Shown one piece after another: positions 1-12,468 of a stretch of 64,000 bases of DNA. Source of the stretch: Cladosporium sp. IMV 00045 (lineage: Eukaryota; Ascomycota; Dothideomycetes; Cladosporiales; Cladosporiaceae). How positions within the stretch are numbered: the first letter of the stretch is position 1; every line of letters starts with the position of its first letter. Below the pieces are notes generated by a model, which saw nothing but the letters and a program-made list of their open reading frames with translations, had not been told where the DNA came from and ran no database searches. A program made the translations under genes and the position numbers. The DNA is taken from contig MSJI02000306.1 in assembly GCA_001931905.2 (NCBI GenBank), positions 1-64,000 on the forward strand, given 5' to 3'.

Positions 1-457
1 GTCAAATTACGTCGTGTCTGGTGTTCATGTCACTTACTGTTTCTTTCTCCTGCGTCCAAGTCGTGTACTTTTCACTTCTGCAACCATCTGCAGGCACCCA
101 TCCCCCTGTACCACAGCCAAAATTGCTTTCTTACCGCGGCTGCATGCATCACGTCGCTACACAGCAGCCTTGCCTTGCGGTCATCACCGCAGCATACACC
201 TCACACATAGCTTGAAGACCACGAGCGGTTCGTCGACTGAAGTACCTCCGGGTGTGCACTTTTAGCGCGCATGTCAGGGTACGTCCTCTCTTTCAGGAGT
301 TCCTGGGAGTTATACATACATAGCGTTTCAGACTCTGGGTACTGCTATTTTCGGGGTTCTCGTCCTATTCAGAGACTTGGGGCCCAGTCCGAGGCCATGA
401 CCGCTTCGCTGAACACTGACTGACAACAAGAAGCCTTTGAGCACAACAGACCGCGAG
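1..457. other. Left-edge upstream region of WD40 gene
   Basis: No supported gene here. The stretch is pyrimidine-rich and precedes the first ATG of the WD40 gene, so it probably holds its promoter and 5' UTR. Short open frames on both strands have no recognisable protein character. Confidence 0.5.
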
Positions 458-3400
458 ATGTCTTACGGACAAATATCGCGGCATGGGTCACGGTCTTCGG
501 TCTCGAAACCTTCAATGCCCTCGAGCCATACACCTCCACCCAATGCTCTCACACCTGAGAATGTTGAGCAAGCTCTCGAGCCATGCGCTGCAACTGGGTC
601 CTATCTGTTGTATGCGCAACGTAGTACGATCCTGGTCCTCCACCACGATACCCTTGCGATCGAGCGCCGTTTCGAAGGCCACCATGAGGATGTAAAATGG
701 GTCGTTGTCGACAATGCAAGCGAGCGCGGCGCTGGCCGTATGGCCGTCAGCTATGATGCTGGAAACACTTGTATCACCTGGGATATCTTAACCGGCGGCG
801 AGATAGCACGCTTCGCCGCTTACGAGCCGATCAACATTGCATGTTTCATGCGCAACGGCAACATTGCTTTCGGTAAGACTTGGTGTCTTTGCTTATTTGA
901 GGATGAGCATGATGGAATCTAACAAGCTTCAAGGCAATGCGCAAGGATCGATTACATTGTTTGAAGCTTCCACTTCCGAACACATATCTACACGTACAAT
1001 CTTTGATCCAATCACTGCACTTGCGCCATCGACCGACTGCAGAACCTTCGCGATTGGGTAAGTTGATCCATCTGTACGTACGAAAGCCCTTGCTAATCTT
1101 TGAAGTTACCTCAACGGCTCGATCTTAATCGCTACCTTGCAGCCTGCATTTACCATATTACATACGTTGACGACATCCCGAGCGCCATCACGAATAACAG
1201 GGCTAGCATGGCATGGCTCTTCGTCGAAGCAGAAGACTGATATGCTTGCTACTCAAACGGCGGATGGCGATCTTCGCGTCTGGAGCGTTCCCAAAACTGG
1301 ACAACAGGACACTCCTACAATCATTAGAGTACTAGGAAGACCGGAGTTGCAGCCCGCCGGCCTTTCTTGGTTTGCTTGGTCGAAGAATGGACGTATCGTA
1401 CAACATGTGGAGGGGTAAGCTTTCCTTACTTTGAGTGATTTGTCGGGCATCAAGATGCTAATACATCATAGCGAAACGAGATCCTGGGACGTCAGAACCA
1501 AGCGAGTGACATACGATGTCATTCCCACCGTTGAGGGGGTTATCGGCCTCGCCAACTACGGTCCAACAGCGACACTCTTCACGCTCGGGCGTAACTACAC
1601 AGCACAGCAATATGATATTACTCCAAATTCACACCCACTTCAGGTCCAGAACGTTCAACATATGCCCGCAAACACTCCGCCTACGCCCCCAACAACACTT
1701 GAAGAACAAAAACACCCATCAAATAACGCTGAAGGATCAGCCTCAGCAGACGCGCCCCGCTTTGTAGTTCTCACAGACGCTGAGAGCAGTGCAGACGAAG
1801 GCGCAGCAATGTCACCATTACAGAAAATCGCCAAAGAGATGGACTCACTGGACCAACTCGAGTCTGAGCTCCGCGACAAAGTGATGCCGCTCAGCCCTGT
1901 TTCGAGCCGAGCGTCTTCTGTCAGTTCAAGGTCCTCCCATGGTGGCCGACGAAACCAAAAGTATCTTTACGATCAACCATCTTCGTCAAGAGCATCAAGC
2001 AACACAGGCTACGATGGCACAGAATTCTCATTCGGTGGCCCGTCTGTCAGACAAGGCCATGACAGCATGTCCATCAGGTCTGCTTCTACAAGGGCCTCGA
2101 GGGTCTCTAGTTCAAGACATCGAACATCCGCTCTCCGCAAGGAAATCTTGAGGAGCCCGGAGGAGGCCAAAGAAACAGCTTTGATGGACTTGTTCACCTT
2201 CACGAAAGCACGACTACGCGACCTACCGTTCAAGGTCCCTGAGTATGGCAATGTCGCGCGAACCGCCGAGTTGTTGCAACGAGAAATGCTCAAAGTCGTC
2301 TTTGGCTGGAATGAGGACATTGCGAGCCTTGTCCGTGACGAAATGAGACGACACCGACCTGGCTCAGCAAGTGGCATCATGCTCGCAAAATGGCTGGGTG
2401 AGACCGGAGCCGACAGCATGGCTTCGATGATTGGCTCCGAATCTATGACTTCTTCGGACTGGATGCTACTTGCGCTCAGCTCTATCGGACAAGACTCGCA
2501 AAAGAAGGTCGGTGAGGCCTTTGTTCAACGCCTCCTTGAGAAAGGAGACATTCATCCTGCTGTCGCAATTCTCTTGGGACTTGGTGAGCAAAACGACGCG
2601 ATCGAAGTCTATGTCTCTCAAGGATACCTGATGGAAGCGGTACTTCTGACTTGCCTCTCATTTCCATCCGACTGGGGACGGCAATCGTTCCTCCTAAGGA
2701 AATGGGGCGAGATCGCAGTGAAAGCTGGACAACCCGATCTGGCCGTCAAAATTTTCTCATGCGCCAGCGTCGAGACCTCAGAACCATGGTTCTCTCCACG
2801 TGCACAAGATGCAGTCTACGCTGCACAGCAAGCACGTCTCACAGATCCGCAAAGTGCAGGACCTCCGACAAGTCCCCCACTGTCCCCACCATCGGTGGGA
2901 TCAGGGAGACTCACTGCAATGAATGCCTCACTCAGACTAATAACAACATTTGGCGCAGAAGGTGCACCTCTGGCAGGTCGTGATGAGCCTACTCCCCTTG
3001 CAGCTGGTAGCACACCCATCGTCGCATCGGCCATCTCTCCTCGAGTGGGAGCATTTGGGCGCCTGCGAACAAATGAACATTCCATCAGGGAACAATCTGA
3101 GGCACGGACGGCAACGCCTGGCGGCTTCAGGAAAAAGCGTCTAACATCGAGGAGCGACATTGAACGTGCCAAGCAGGATGCTGCTGAAATGGCAACTCCA
3201 CTTACCGCAGCCAGGAACCCAGGATCCAGAGCACAAAGCAGAACCGGCAGCCATCAAAGGGGGACGTCCTCCGTGAGTAGCATTCCAGAACCCACGACTG
3301 CTTTGAAGCCCTCTGTCTACAACGGTAGTCAGACTGAATCTGGGGACGACGATCCACTACCACCACCATCCCATGATGCTTTCCGTCAGCGAAAGAGTGA

Positions 3401-5858
3401 GTCGCGAAAGCGAAGCTCGCGCGAAAAAAAACCTGATGGGCTTGTCGTCGATGTATCTGGACCTCATTACGGAACGAAGACCTTCACTCCCGGTCCTAAC
3501 ACGCAGGAGACAACGAGCACAAGCTACAGCATTTCGGACGAGCGTACGCGCGCTGGTGCTTTCAGTCCTCCATTGACTGGCACTGGCTTGAAGAGTGCGA
3601 AGAACAAGGCAATCGATGCGTACATCAGCAGCATTGAAGAGGCCAGAGTTGCCAAACGGCAGGAGCGAGCAGACAGTCGATCACGAAACCGAAGCAGAAT
3701 GCGCGCAACCAGCCGTACCACCAGTAGGGCCTCAAGTAGGGCCCGGGATGAATCCCAGGGTCCTACATTGAGTAACTCTTACTACGCCAAGCCTGCTCAA
3801 AGGTCTCCATCCTCACCGGTGCCAATGTCTCCCGAAGAGGTCGCTCAGGCAACTCACAAAGACGTCGAAGCTGCCTCGACCGACGATGAAGCTTTTTACA
3901 AGCTTGCTTCTCCAGTAAATCCCCAGCCTAGCGGCCAATTCGAGACTTTGACAGATCGACGTTGGTCTGACGATGATGCCAAACGACCAAGATCTGACAA
4001 CAGGTCAGCCGCCCGCCAAAGGAGTCCAGACCGAGACTTTTCGCAAACCCATGATACAAGGGGTCGTGGCAACGAACGCGGTCCAGGCTCAGCTGCAAGC
4101 TCACCTTCATCACCTCTGCCTTTACTCCTCGACACAATGCGGCGTCCGCATGACGATACGCAGAGCGATGGGAGACGTATCTTCATGCGCTCGCAGGGCT
4201 CAAACCGCCATACACATGAAGGCAAATCACGGAGAGCCGCCAGTCGCACACGCAGTGAAAGATCTAGTAGCCGTCGGCCAAAGCCCAGGGCTGAGACAGT
4301 TGAGATCTCTATGGCGAATTTGTCCCTGGAGCGGCCGGGCAGCAGTGATGCCGAAAACGGCGAACCTCAACGAAGGCCTCGGACATTGACGAAGAAGCAA
4401 ATCGCTGCTAGAGAGTTGGAAGAGCGTCGCCTATCACTCGCGAGACGTCCTTCTGCGCCCCCAATTCCAACGCCGGGTGAGCTTACGCCCGGTAGGCCAG
4501 GCATGACTCCACGGTCGCACACAGAACTGGGCGATTATCCCAACAGTCTCATGCCGCCGCTTTCTCGAAGCGCCACTGTTGATCCAAGCTCAATGATGAG
4601 ATATGGTAATACTACCGGCACGTCAACGACATCGGCGCCCATCGGTCTCCCTGCCACACCAAGAGCAATGAGACATCCCCGTTACATGAACGCGGAGCCA
4701 GATCGCGATGCTCCACCTGTCCCTGAATTGCCTGACACATTGAGCTCGCTGTCTGGCTCCAATCTCAGCCAGTTGACAAGCTCAGCTCTCAGTCAGATGG
4801 CATCGTCTAGCCTTAGTCAAGCACCTCCACCAAGCCTCAGTCAGGTCTCTTCTGCTCTTTCAGGTCCTCCGAAAGAAGAGACCGAGACAGACGACATCGG
4901 ACCGCTTCTGCCATCGACAGTGTTCGGCATGAAGGGCCCGCAGGCTCCAACCCGCTCTGCTTCTGCACCTCCAGAGAAGCTGATGGGCCGTCAAGTTCAC
5001 CCAGCATACAACGCTAACCTTCCTACTTCGACTCGACGCCTGTCTGGTGGTCGTGGCCATGTGCGCAAGATATCTCCGCCGTCGTTGGCCAAAATCGACC
5101 AGTCAGAGGGTTTTAGCATTGATGAAGCTCTCCACAGCAACGCGGATCAGGACATCATCATCGTGCCAGATGAAGAGCCGCAAGGGCCTCCAATCATGCT
5201 TCCACAGCTACAGCATCTAGCGGGGCCACCGCCTCCACCACCACCACCCACCATGTTTCAGCAGCCGCAAGCGGATGATACTGGCTTCATTAATGTTTCT
5301 GTTGACACTGATGAGAACTTGGCTCAAGAGGCGCCAGATGCCTCTGAAACACCTACGTCGTTCCCATCGTTTCCACAGCCAATGAGTAGGGCACAGACAA
5401 CCTCCCCTTCACTGCAACGCCACCGTCGCGGAAGCACAAGCAACAGCGACACCTTCGGTTCGCGCATGCGTGGTGTTGCAGATAAGATGCGCTCCAGCTC
5501 TCGCTCCCGAGGAACGAAGCAACCACCGACACTCGAACCGTACACCTTCAAGTCGCCATATGAGACTGTGCTCCCACCAGTCCCGTCTCACCATTCGCGC
5601 AAGAACAGCATCAGCCGCGCGAAGAGCCCTTACGAGCAAGCAATGGCAGAGCAACAGAACCGGATGCCGCCTCCGCCTCCCCCACCGCCAGCACCACCAG
5701 CAGCCGGCGAGGAATACAGATTCACAGAGACTGTTGTTCCCCCTCGCAGCCAGAGCGCCATGGGTGGCTACAGAAACCCGAAGGAGATCAGAGCGAACAT
5801 GCCACCAGAGCACTTGCAGCCTGGTGTTTACACACCCCTTCAGGGCGGTTTCCTATGA
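458..5858 (+). CDS. WD40 / helical-repeat protein with long disordered tail (copy A, complete)
   Basis: Exons 458-872, 934-1057, 1106-1414 and 1472-5858 join in frame to give 1744 residues. All three introns have GT-AG ends, and the second and third contain a GCTAAT branch-like site. The start is the first ATG in the frame. Residues about 45-420 look like WD40 propeller blades (for example GDLRVWS, CITWDI, TRSWDVRT). Residues about 520-750 are helical repeats resembling the TPR-like region of Gemin5-type proteins (EKGDIHPAVAILLGLGEQ). The remaining ~1000 residues are disordered, rich in Ser, Arg and Pro, with SLSQ repeats and poly-proline runs. A scaffold role in RNA or trafficking complexes is inference; Gemin5-like identity is tentative. 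The copy after the N gap (12469-15981) lacks the propeller. The divergence between copies is concentrated in the disordered tail, apart from its last ~0.7 kb, which is almost identical. Confidence 0.85.
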
Positions 5859-6969
5859 TATGCGCGTCCTTACATGCTCGTTGGATTCTATCATTTGATC
5901 ATGTCAGGACGAGAGCCATCAGAGTTCTCTGATCTTCTCCCGAGCTATCACATGTATGTAGCATGCAATGCTGAGAGGATTGCAATTTGATGATTTTTTG
6001 ACTTTTCGCTTACTTTTTCTGCCTCGCTTTCTTTGAAGCTGCTATTTGTGCACTGTACGCACGCAATTTTCCCCAACTACAAGCGATAAAGACACCAAGG
6101 CCTCACGGCTAATTTAACGACGATACGACACGATCATGATACCTTTTGGAAACTATTGTGTTCGGCATTTTGGTAGACTGTTATAAAGAATGCAATCTCT
6201 GCTTTTTTCTTTCAGACTTTCCAAGGAATTGATTTCCTATTGTGCCTTTGTCGAGTTAGCAATGCTATCAGAACTTAAGTGATCGAGTATAGGTCAAATT
6301 GTCCATGCTTTCAGGAGCCTGGGCTGTAAGTTGTCATTGCACAATGATTCGCTCGTCATACTTTCGGAAAGTCTTTCAATTTGTAAGCTAATCTAGCAGA
6401 CTGTTAAAGAAGGCTCGATCTCTGTTTCATGCGTTTGGTAAAATCAGTGGGGTATCCTCCTTTCCGTGCACTCATGCATTTCGTTCAAGCAAAGCGTTCC
6501 GGCCGATGACTTCCTATGCTCCGTATATTCGAGTGGCAAAAGAAAGTGAACAGTCTGTTTCGCGTACTTGGTGGTCAAAGTGATGTCGGGAGATGATGAA
6601 GTCTGGCAATCGCTGAGAATAGCGACTGGTTGGGAATGGCTGTCTGGTTTGCCGTGCTCGCAGAGAAATGCTTCTGAATGACGCGATGTCATGCGAGATT
6701 AATGTTTGAGAAAGTGGTGGTCTTCAAGCACTTGTGTCAAGGCGCTTGCGTGGGCAAGAAATAGTGAGAGTTGGATAGATGACAATTGTGGCGGGTTGTA
6801 TTGGAGGTGAAGGTCGGGAGATGGTGGCGATGTTTGAGGCGAGAGGATTCGTTGATCATCAAGAAATCTTGCACACCAGTAGAGATCATGCGATAGCAGT
6901 AGCTAGCAGTTCTCTGCTTCGATGTGTGTTAAGTGTCAAAGGCGACGACCAAGCATGTTTCAGTATTGC
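5859..6969. other. Convergent intergenic region, copy A
   Basis: This lies between the stop of the WD40 gene and the stop of the opposing unrecognised gene. Its first ~400 bases are well conserved with the copy at 15982-17127, suggesting shared 3' UTR. The rest is more divergent and no gene is recognised. Confidence 0.5.
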
Positions 6970-8820
6970 TCATGTGGGCTTCTTTCCACGACGCAGCCGC
7001 TCTCTGCCAGTGGAAGCCTGCGGAACTCCATACTGTCCCGTAGACAAGTTATCAAGAGATGCGTTAGGGGTAGCGTTTTGAGCAAGGCCACTACGCGCCA
7101 TGTCCAGTAGATCTGGGTACACATGCCTCATCGATTGATAATTCACAGTGGCAGCGCTGTAATTGCTTGACGATCGAGCCTGCTGATAAGTCGGGTCGTC
7201 ATCATTGTGTGATGAGAAACCTCCGTTGGGAGACTGCGAATGGATGCCGCTGTGCATCAAATAAGCATCGGGCGTGTGGTTCTCACTCCTGTTGAAATCA
7301 TGTAGATGGTGAGGGCTCGAACTCTCTATACCGCCGAAGGCGTGAGGATATGACTCGCTATTCTGCGGTACCCGATTCGAAAACACGTTGCTGTGGGCAC
7401 TATTGTTCGGAGCTCGTTCGCCATTGGGAGCCAGCCACGGGAGGTTTCTGCTGGCACTCGATGTGCTGGAACCGTGGAAGTAGTTCGCCGGGTCAAATGC
7501 ATTCGAAGTTGGAAACACCGAGACTCCGGCGGTCTGGATTGCCGTTGCCGAGCGAGTGAAGGGAGCTAGCTGACTTCTGAGAATGTTGCTCTTTGAGACA
7601 TCGGCATCTTGTGGAATACTGTCTACCGGAGAGGTAGAGAGTGCTGGGTCAATCTGAGAGGCGTCCTGAATCGAGGCAGAAGAACCCTGTCGACGGCCAC
7701 TTGATCCATCTTGAGAAGACTTCGTTTTGCGCTTCTTTGGAACCCGCTCTTCCTTTGCCAAATCAGTGGCTGGCCGACGGCGTCGAGATGCGGCTCCTCC
7801 CTCTACAGCAGCTCCGCGTCCGACCAAGTTCTTGTTGACCTTCTGATCGACGGGTTCAGCTACCGTACCGTTGGCTCTCTCAGCCTTGTACTGCCTCTTG
7901 ATGTTGTTATCCAGTTTTCTCCAGATGACATAGGCAAATCCATCAGGGTTGAGGCAAAATCCACTAACATCGACGGCCTCGAGCATCTTATGCCGAATAC
8001 TCGACGAGTCCGTGATCTTCTTGATCGCCAATTGCACACGCTTGGAGCACTTGATGAACGATGCCTTGATCTGGCTGTGGTTCCAGCTGCCGGTCCGGTG
8101 GAAGTTGATGATCTCGTTGAAGATGTTCCAGGCATGGTACTCAACCTCAAGGTCAGAATCTTTCTCGCTAAGAATCACGCTGCAGCTGTGGTTCGCTCGC
8201 TCGAAAGCGGTGATGAGCCTCTTGCGGAAGTCTTCGTCGATTTCATGAACCCCCATCTTGCGATCTTCACCGAGACCTGTTTTGGTGAATGGAGGGTCGT
8301 CGTAGGTCGTGGTCTTCAAGGCGACGATCAGTGCTTTGACGTGGTTGAATTTGTTTAACTCAACATCGTCAACGTCGTCGTCAGGAATCACCAGCTTCTG
8401 GCGTCTTCTCGCGTCGTACGCCTTAGAGATTGCATCCCAAGAATCGAATCTCAAGACGGGTGCATTCTCTTCAGTCGTCGCTGCGTTTTGAAGAATGTCT
8501 CTCCCTGACATCGAGGGGTATTGCTGAGGCATAGGGGACGCATGAAGAGGTTGAGACGGCGGAGCATAGTATGGCAATCCGTGAAAGCTGGTTGCAGCAG
8601 GCCCAAACGATGATGAATAAGTCGGTTGCGGCGCACTCATCCCATTGCCTGAGAAGTTGGTTTGCTCGTAGGTTTGGTGGCTGATCGTGGAGGCATCAGC
8701 GGAACCGACATGAGCACCAGTGTTGGAGCTGTGTATGTATGAGGAAGGGTAGGCATGGTTGTTTTGTGGCAGGGGTGTGTTTCCTGTGATGTTGCTCTGG
8801 TGCTCGTTGCGAGAACCCAT
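6970..8820 (-). CDS. Unrecognised fungal protein, fast evolving (copy A, intact)
   Basis: This is a single exon of 616 residues, and I do not recognise the family. The start at 8820 is chosen because the second copy conserves this ATG (MGSRNE) but has lost the in-frame ATG 33 bases upstream. The N-terminal ~130 residues and C-terminal ~280 residues are Ser/Asn/Gln/Pro-rich and probably disordered. A central block of about 200 residues (roughly 135-335) is well conserved between the copies. It contains RRQKLVIPDDDVDDVELNKF and predicted helices (HAWNIFNEII, AFERANHSCSVILSE). It is followed by a basic stretch (SRRRRPATD, PKKRKTK) that could be a nuclear localisation signal. A DNA- or chromatin-associated role is only a guess. 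The second copy carries a 4-base deletion that breaks the frame. Confidence 0.75.
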   Translation of the reverse strand: MGSRNEHQSNITGNTPLPQNNHAYPSSYIHSSNTGAHVGSADASTISHQTYEQTNFSGNGMSAPQPTYSSSFGPAATSFHGLPYYAPPSQPLHASPMPQQYPSMSGRDILQNAATTEENAPVLRFDSWDAISKAYDARRRQKLVIPDDDVDDVELNKFNHVKALIVALKTTTYDDPPFTKTGLGEDRKMGVHEIDEDFRKRLITAFERANHSCSVILSEKDSDLEVEYHAWNIFNEIINFHRTGSWNHSQIKASFIKCSKRVQLAIKKITDSSSIRHKMLEAVDVSGFCLNPDGFAYVIWRKLDNNIKRQYKAERANGTVAEPVDQKVNKNLVGRGAAVEGGAASRRRRPATDLAKEERVPKKRKTKSSQDGSSGRRQGSSASIQDASQIDPALSTSPVDSIPQDADVSKSNILRSQLAPFTRSATAIQTAGVSVFPTSNAFDPANYFHGSSTSSASRNLPWLAPNGERAPNNSAHSNVFSNRVPQNSESYPHAFGGIESSSPHHLHDFNRSENHTPDAYLMHSGIHSQSPNGGFSSHNDDDPTYQQARSSSNYSAATVNYQSMRHVYPDLLDMARSGLAQNATPNASLDNLSTGQYGVPQASTGRERLRRGKKPT

Positions 8821-10150
8821 GGTGGCAGATTCAGCGTGTTGGTATCGACTCATGTGTTTTGATGGATCGAGTGTAACAAAGACAATCAAGAGACTTTGTC
8901 CTCGAACTTGTAGTGACACGAGAGTGTTATTTGTGAAAGTTGGTGAAGGACGGTAGCACATTAGCATAGGTCTTCTAGTCGCGAGAGGGTGTTGTTTGTG
9001 AATTGATGAAAGACAGTGTCAAGGTAGTAGGTGTTTTCTGGTTACAACTCGGTTGGCACGTGGGCCAAACAACCTTTGCAATGACGCATAATACGAGAGC
9101 CATTGCCAAGATTATTGTCAGCAACTGTGAAGAACAAAGGATGACAGTAACTGTTCTGTTGTATAATAGTGACAGGCGATTCGGCTTGGTGAGGCTCTTC
9201 ACTTATATAAAGCAAGCGGTCAAAGGGTTGACTCGAATGCGAGCGAGCTTTTGCAATCTAAATGGCTTGACCTAGCAACTGTTAGCAAAAGCTTGGATCA
9301 AAGAGAGCCATCTCTGCATCTTTCTGAGCAATACAAGTAAAGCCTAGAAACAATTTGCCTGACGAAGAGATGTGTGGGGATCTCGAAGGATCTATCAATC
9401 CGCAGGTAAGAGGAACAGCAAACCGTTTACGAAAGCTCTGACAGCAATTCTGAATGCCGTGTCAACCAAAGCCAGACTTTCAGGGCTTCGTATGCATTGA
9501 GCTGGAGAGTCCAAGACGCAATCCCTCTCTCCTCTGGCCAGATCTGCAGCCTTACTGAATGATAATCGAATCGATTGCAAGCCAAAGCAAGGCTAGAATC
9601 GACTTACTGTCTGGATGTACTAGCTTGAATCCGAGAACGAGTAGGTGGCTTTCGAAACCGCTCAAGAATCCTCAGATGTCAATAAATGCAGAGAAAAGCC
9701 GATACTTGACTGACTTCTGACGCGGCTCTTTTCGATCCTGCTGTGGCGAACAGATGTTGAATCAACAAAACCTTGGCTGGAGACCACTTTTGGATTATTG
9801 CAGAGCTGGGAGTGGATAACATCGAAGACTAGAACCTTTCCAATTGAGTTTTGTACCTGTGGACTTGGTGAATTGATGCTTTGACTTGGACCGCAATGAT
9901 GGTCCTCACACAAAAAATAAAGAGACTGACACGTCGAAAGACCAAGTTAGTTTTGTCATTCAGTATGTGAGCATGCAAAAGCTTCTTGCAAGAAGATGCT
10001 CCCTCTCCTCGGGGTTTCATGTGCTCGTGATTGAGCGCACAGAGCTAGAGGCGTGACCAAGCACGCAACGGTGGCAGGTTCAACCAGACATTTGCATCAG
10101 ACGATCTCCTCCTCGCCATCCCCCACGAGAGTGACCGTATTGCGAATGGT
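8821..10150. other. Upstream region of unrecognised gene, copy A
   Basis: About 1.3 kb between two minus-strand genes. It should hold the promoter of the unrecognised gene and the 3' UTR of the HEI10-like gene. It is clearly alignable to 18984-20295 but visibly more divergent than the flanking coding regions. No gene is recognised. Confidence 0.5.
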
Positions 10151-11226
10151 TCATCGAAAGCCCATGCCACCAATGGGACGGCTACTGTTCATTCCAGAAC
10201 GACCAGTGAACAGACCCGGCTGCCTTCCGATTTTCATGCCGCTCATCCCCAGACCGCCACTAGCCGTCCCGGAGAACGCGTTGTGGTCAAGGCGACCAAG
10301 TGGCTGGCGAAACGGCGTTCCCGGATATTTGTTGGAATGAGAAGTATAGCCTGATGCGAAGTGAGAGCTGTGGTTAGCGTAGGCCGAGTGAGGTGGATCG
10401 CGATGATGCGGCGACAGCATTGGTGTGTTTGCACCCCCTGAAGATGTCAGTTACGGTCGTCTCAACACTCTCACAGAATGTACTCACTCGCACTTTGCAA
10501 TCCATGGCGTTGGTGGTTGTTGGAAGTTCGAAGGAAGCCATTGGCAGAACGCCTGCCGCTGCTTCCATCGCTGCCATTTCCATTGTGCGATGTGTACGGA
10601 CCACCGTATTCACCTCCTTGAGCCGCAAACGCAGCATTCTCCTCCACTGCGATCTCGATATCAGGTACGAGCGCCTTCTGCTTGAGCTTCTCATACGAAG
10701 ACCGGAACTTGTTGCGGTCTCGCTCCAGCGACTTGCGACCCTCTTCGAGCTCCGCGAGGGAGCGTGTGAGTCGATTGATTTGCTCACTGGCACCCTGAAG
10801 CGAGTCCTCCAGTTTGCCGATCTCATCTCTGGCGGTACCCTTCACTCCACTCAGCTCCTGGTTCTTGGCGTCTAGCTGCTGCTTCAGACTTTTGTTGGCG
10901 TGCTCTTGGTAGTAGATCTCTTGGGAGCTTTGGTAGGCCCAGAACGCCATACCGCTGTTGGCGCACTCCATGATGATTGTCGGGCTGAGTCCGCTGAGCA
11001 CACTCATCTTGTAGTCGTCAGTCGGACGGAGTATTGCCACCGTCATGTCATAGGGTTTGTCAAGCGTGGTTCCGCATGCTGGGCAGGTTCTGACCGTGCC
11101 CTCTCCTGAGCTGAGAGCGGCGTCGGAACACGTGAGGCAGAAGATGTGGCTGCAAGTGGTGACGATGGCTTTGTCTCTGAGCTTCTCGCGGCAGCGCAGA
11201 TGGTTGCAGCGAAGTTGGAAGTCCAT
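10151..11226 (-). CDS. HEI10/CCNB1IP1-like RING E3 ligase (copy A)
   Basis: Exons (minus strand) 10488-11226 and 10151-10437 give 341 residues; the intron has GTGAGT and CAG ends. An N-terminal RING has ligands C7, C12, C25, H27, C30, C33, C48 and C51. It is followed by the signature of the CCNB1IP1/HEI10 family (YKMSVLSGLSPTIIM, AFWAYQSSQEIYYQE) and a coiled coil at about residues 100-190. The C-terminus is Gly/Arg/Pro-rich and disordered and ends in GGMGFR. In Sordaria, plants and animals, HEI10 proteins are SUMO/ubiquitin-ligase-like factors that coarsen along the synaptonemal complex and mark crossover sites. A meiotic role here is by family. The second copy is nearly identical with the same intron position. 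The gene lies between the unrecognised gene and the DENN gene, all on the minus strand. Confidence 0.88.
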
Positions 11227-11861
11227 CTTGGTTCGCTAGGGCCGGATGCAAGAGCATCAAGTCACATCCGAGATGCAAGATTAAGTTGAAGACCCCTGAG
11301 GTTGCGAGATGTCGAGAGGTGAGGTCGAATTAAGCTTGGATAGCTTCCCTGAGGCAGTCGCGACCCAAAGCGAAGGCAACAGAAAATAGAGCGAGTATAA
11401 CGCATGTGCAATCAATCAGGGTTGGACGAAAAGACTCAACAAAGATGAAAATGTTTCTCGCTTACAGACACACATATGTACGTCGCCAAGTCCCCAATCC
11501 ATCTGCCCTGCAAATAAGAGCAAACGCTGCAAGAAGCATCCCCGTCAAGAAGAACCATTAAAGAGACCGGCCGTGAAATGAAACGACATTTATGTCGGCT
11601 GATAGATGACAAATAGAGAAGAATAAAGTAAACTTTCCGGCGGGCAACGGTGGCCCCAATATGGCTTCCATCACCGACCTTGTAGAAAGCAACAAACGAA
11701 AAAACGAGGCGAATTCATCCCAAGTCTGCTCCAGTAAGCGCCATCCATGAATAAAGGTATCTCGTGTCTTGGAAAAAGCAGCAAACACAGGCTAATAAAC
11801 ATCTGTCGAAGGTAGAAAGGCAAAATTGCAAGATTAACGCGACGATCGAGCCACAGATAGT
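11227..11861. other. HEI10-like promoter / DENN 3' region, copy A
   Basis: This lies between the start of the HEI10-like gene and the end of the DENN gene. It is closely conserved with 21371-21979, including CTTACAG-type intron-like sequence near 11460 that may belong to a 5' UTR intron. No coding region is supported. Confidence 0.45.
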
Positions 11862-12448
11862 TTAGGAAGCAGTCTCCTGAGGGCCGCGCTGAAGAGTAGT
11901 AGGGCTGTACTTCGTGACAGGCTCGTCGGCCTCCTCTGGGCCAAGTTCGCCCACGCCCTCGTTGTCAACTATCCGAGTGGGCACCTCAGGAATTTCTTCG
12001 TGGATGGTCTTGTATTGGCTGTTATAGCTGTGACGTTGAGGGGTGACGGCTGTGCTGTCGCTGCCCAGGCTCATGCTGGTCGAGCTGCGGTTGTGATCGA
12101 GCTCAGGCGTGGGCGGGATGCTCGACATGCGGCGCGGGTGAAGGTAGCTGTTCGACTCACTCTGCGCGTCGCCGAACTCGGATCCCGAAGCGTTGCTGGC
12201 GCCTTCATGCGACTCGGGATCGGCCGAGGTGGCGCGCTGCACACGTCGCTTGCTGTACCTCTTGCTGGTGTCCGATCGGTTGTCGTCATTGTCGGTGCTA
12301 ACACTTTCGGCACGACGAGCGAGGTCGAGACCCTCAACGGCAGCAGCACACTGCTCGGAGATGTTGCGAATGATGTAGGCGATTGAATCGGTCTTATCAC
12401 GAAGGTTGCGATCGCTGACATCGCTCATGCTGAGCATCGAGAAACGCT
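11862..12448 (-). pseudogene. DENN-domain protein, C-terminal fragment cut by the N gap (copy A)
   Basis: Only the last ~195 codons are present. The frame runs from the N run down to a stop at 11862 and matches the C-terminal disordered region of the complete gene at 21980-24776, with very few amino-acid changes (for example the last residues PQETAS versus PHETTS). The DENN domains and coiled coil are missing because the sequence stops at the gap. The break is therefore an assembly boundary or a duplication junction, not visible decay. Any open frame reading through the Ns is meaningless. Confidence 0.85.
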
Positions 12449-12468
12449 NNNNNNNNNNNNNNNNNNNN
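12449..12468. other. Assembly gap of 20 Ns
   Basis: A run of exactly 20 Ns. It separates the end of copy A, inside the DENN gene, from the beginning of copy B, inside the WD40 gene. A fixed small N number is often a placeholder when the estimated gap is zero or negative, which fits overlapping but unmerged contigs. Confidence 0.99.

Larger units (their letters stand above)
2349..12448. repeat. Duplicated block, copy A
   Basis: This ~10.1 kb stretch aligns end to end with 12469-22566. It holds the 3' part of the WD40 gene, the unrecognised gene, the HEI10-like gene and the 3' part of the DENN gene, in the same order and orientation. The offset drifts between about 10118 and 10163 because of small indels. 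Copy A ends at the N run inside the DENN coding region. Confidence 0.95.

Noticed and set aside
2009..5813. Long antisense open frames opposite the WD40 gene tail (up to ~135 codons)
   Set aside because: They arise from the biased Ser/Arg/Pro codons of the sense strand and have no independent protein character.
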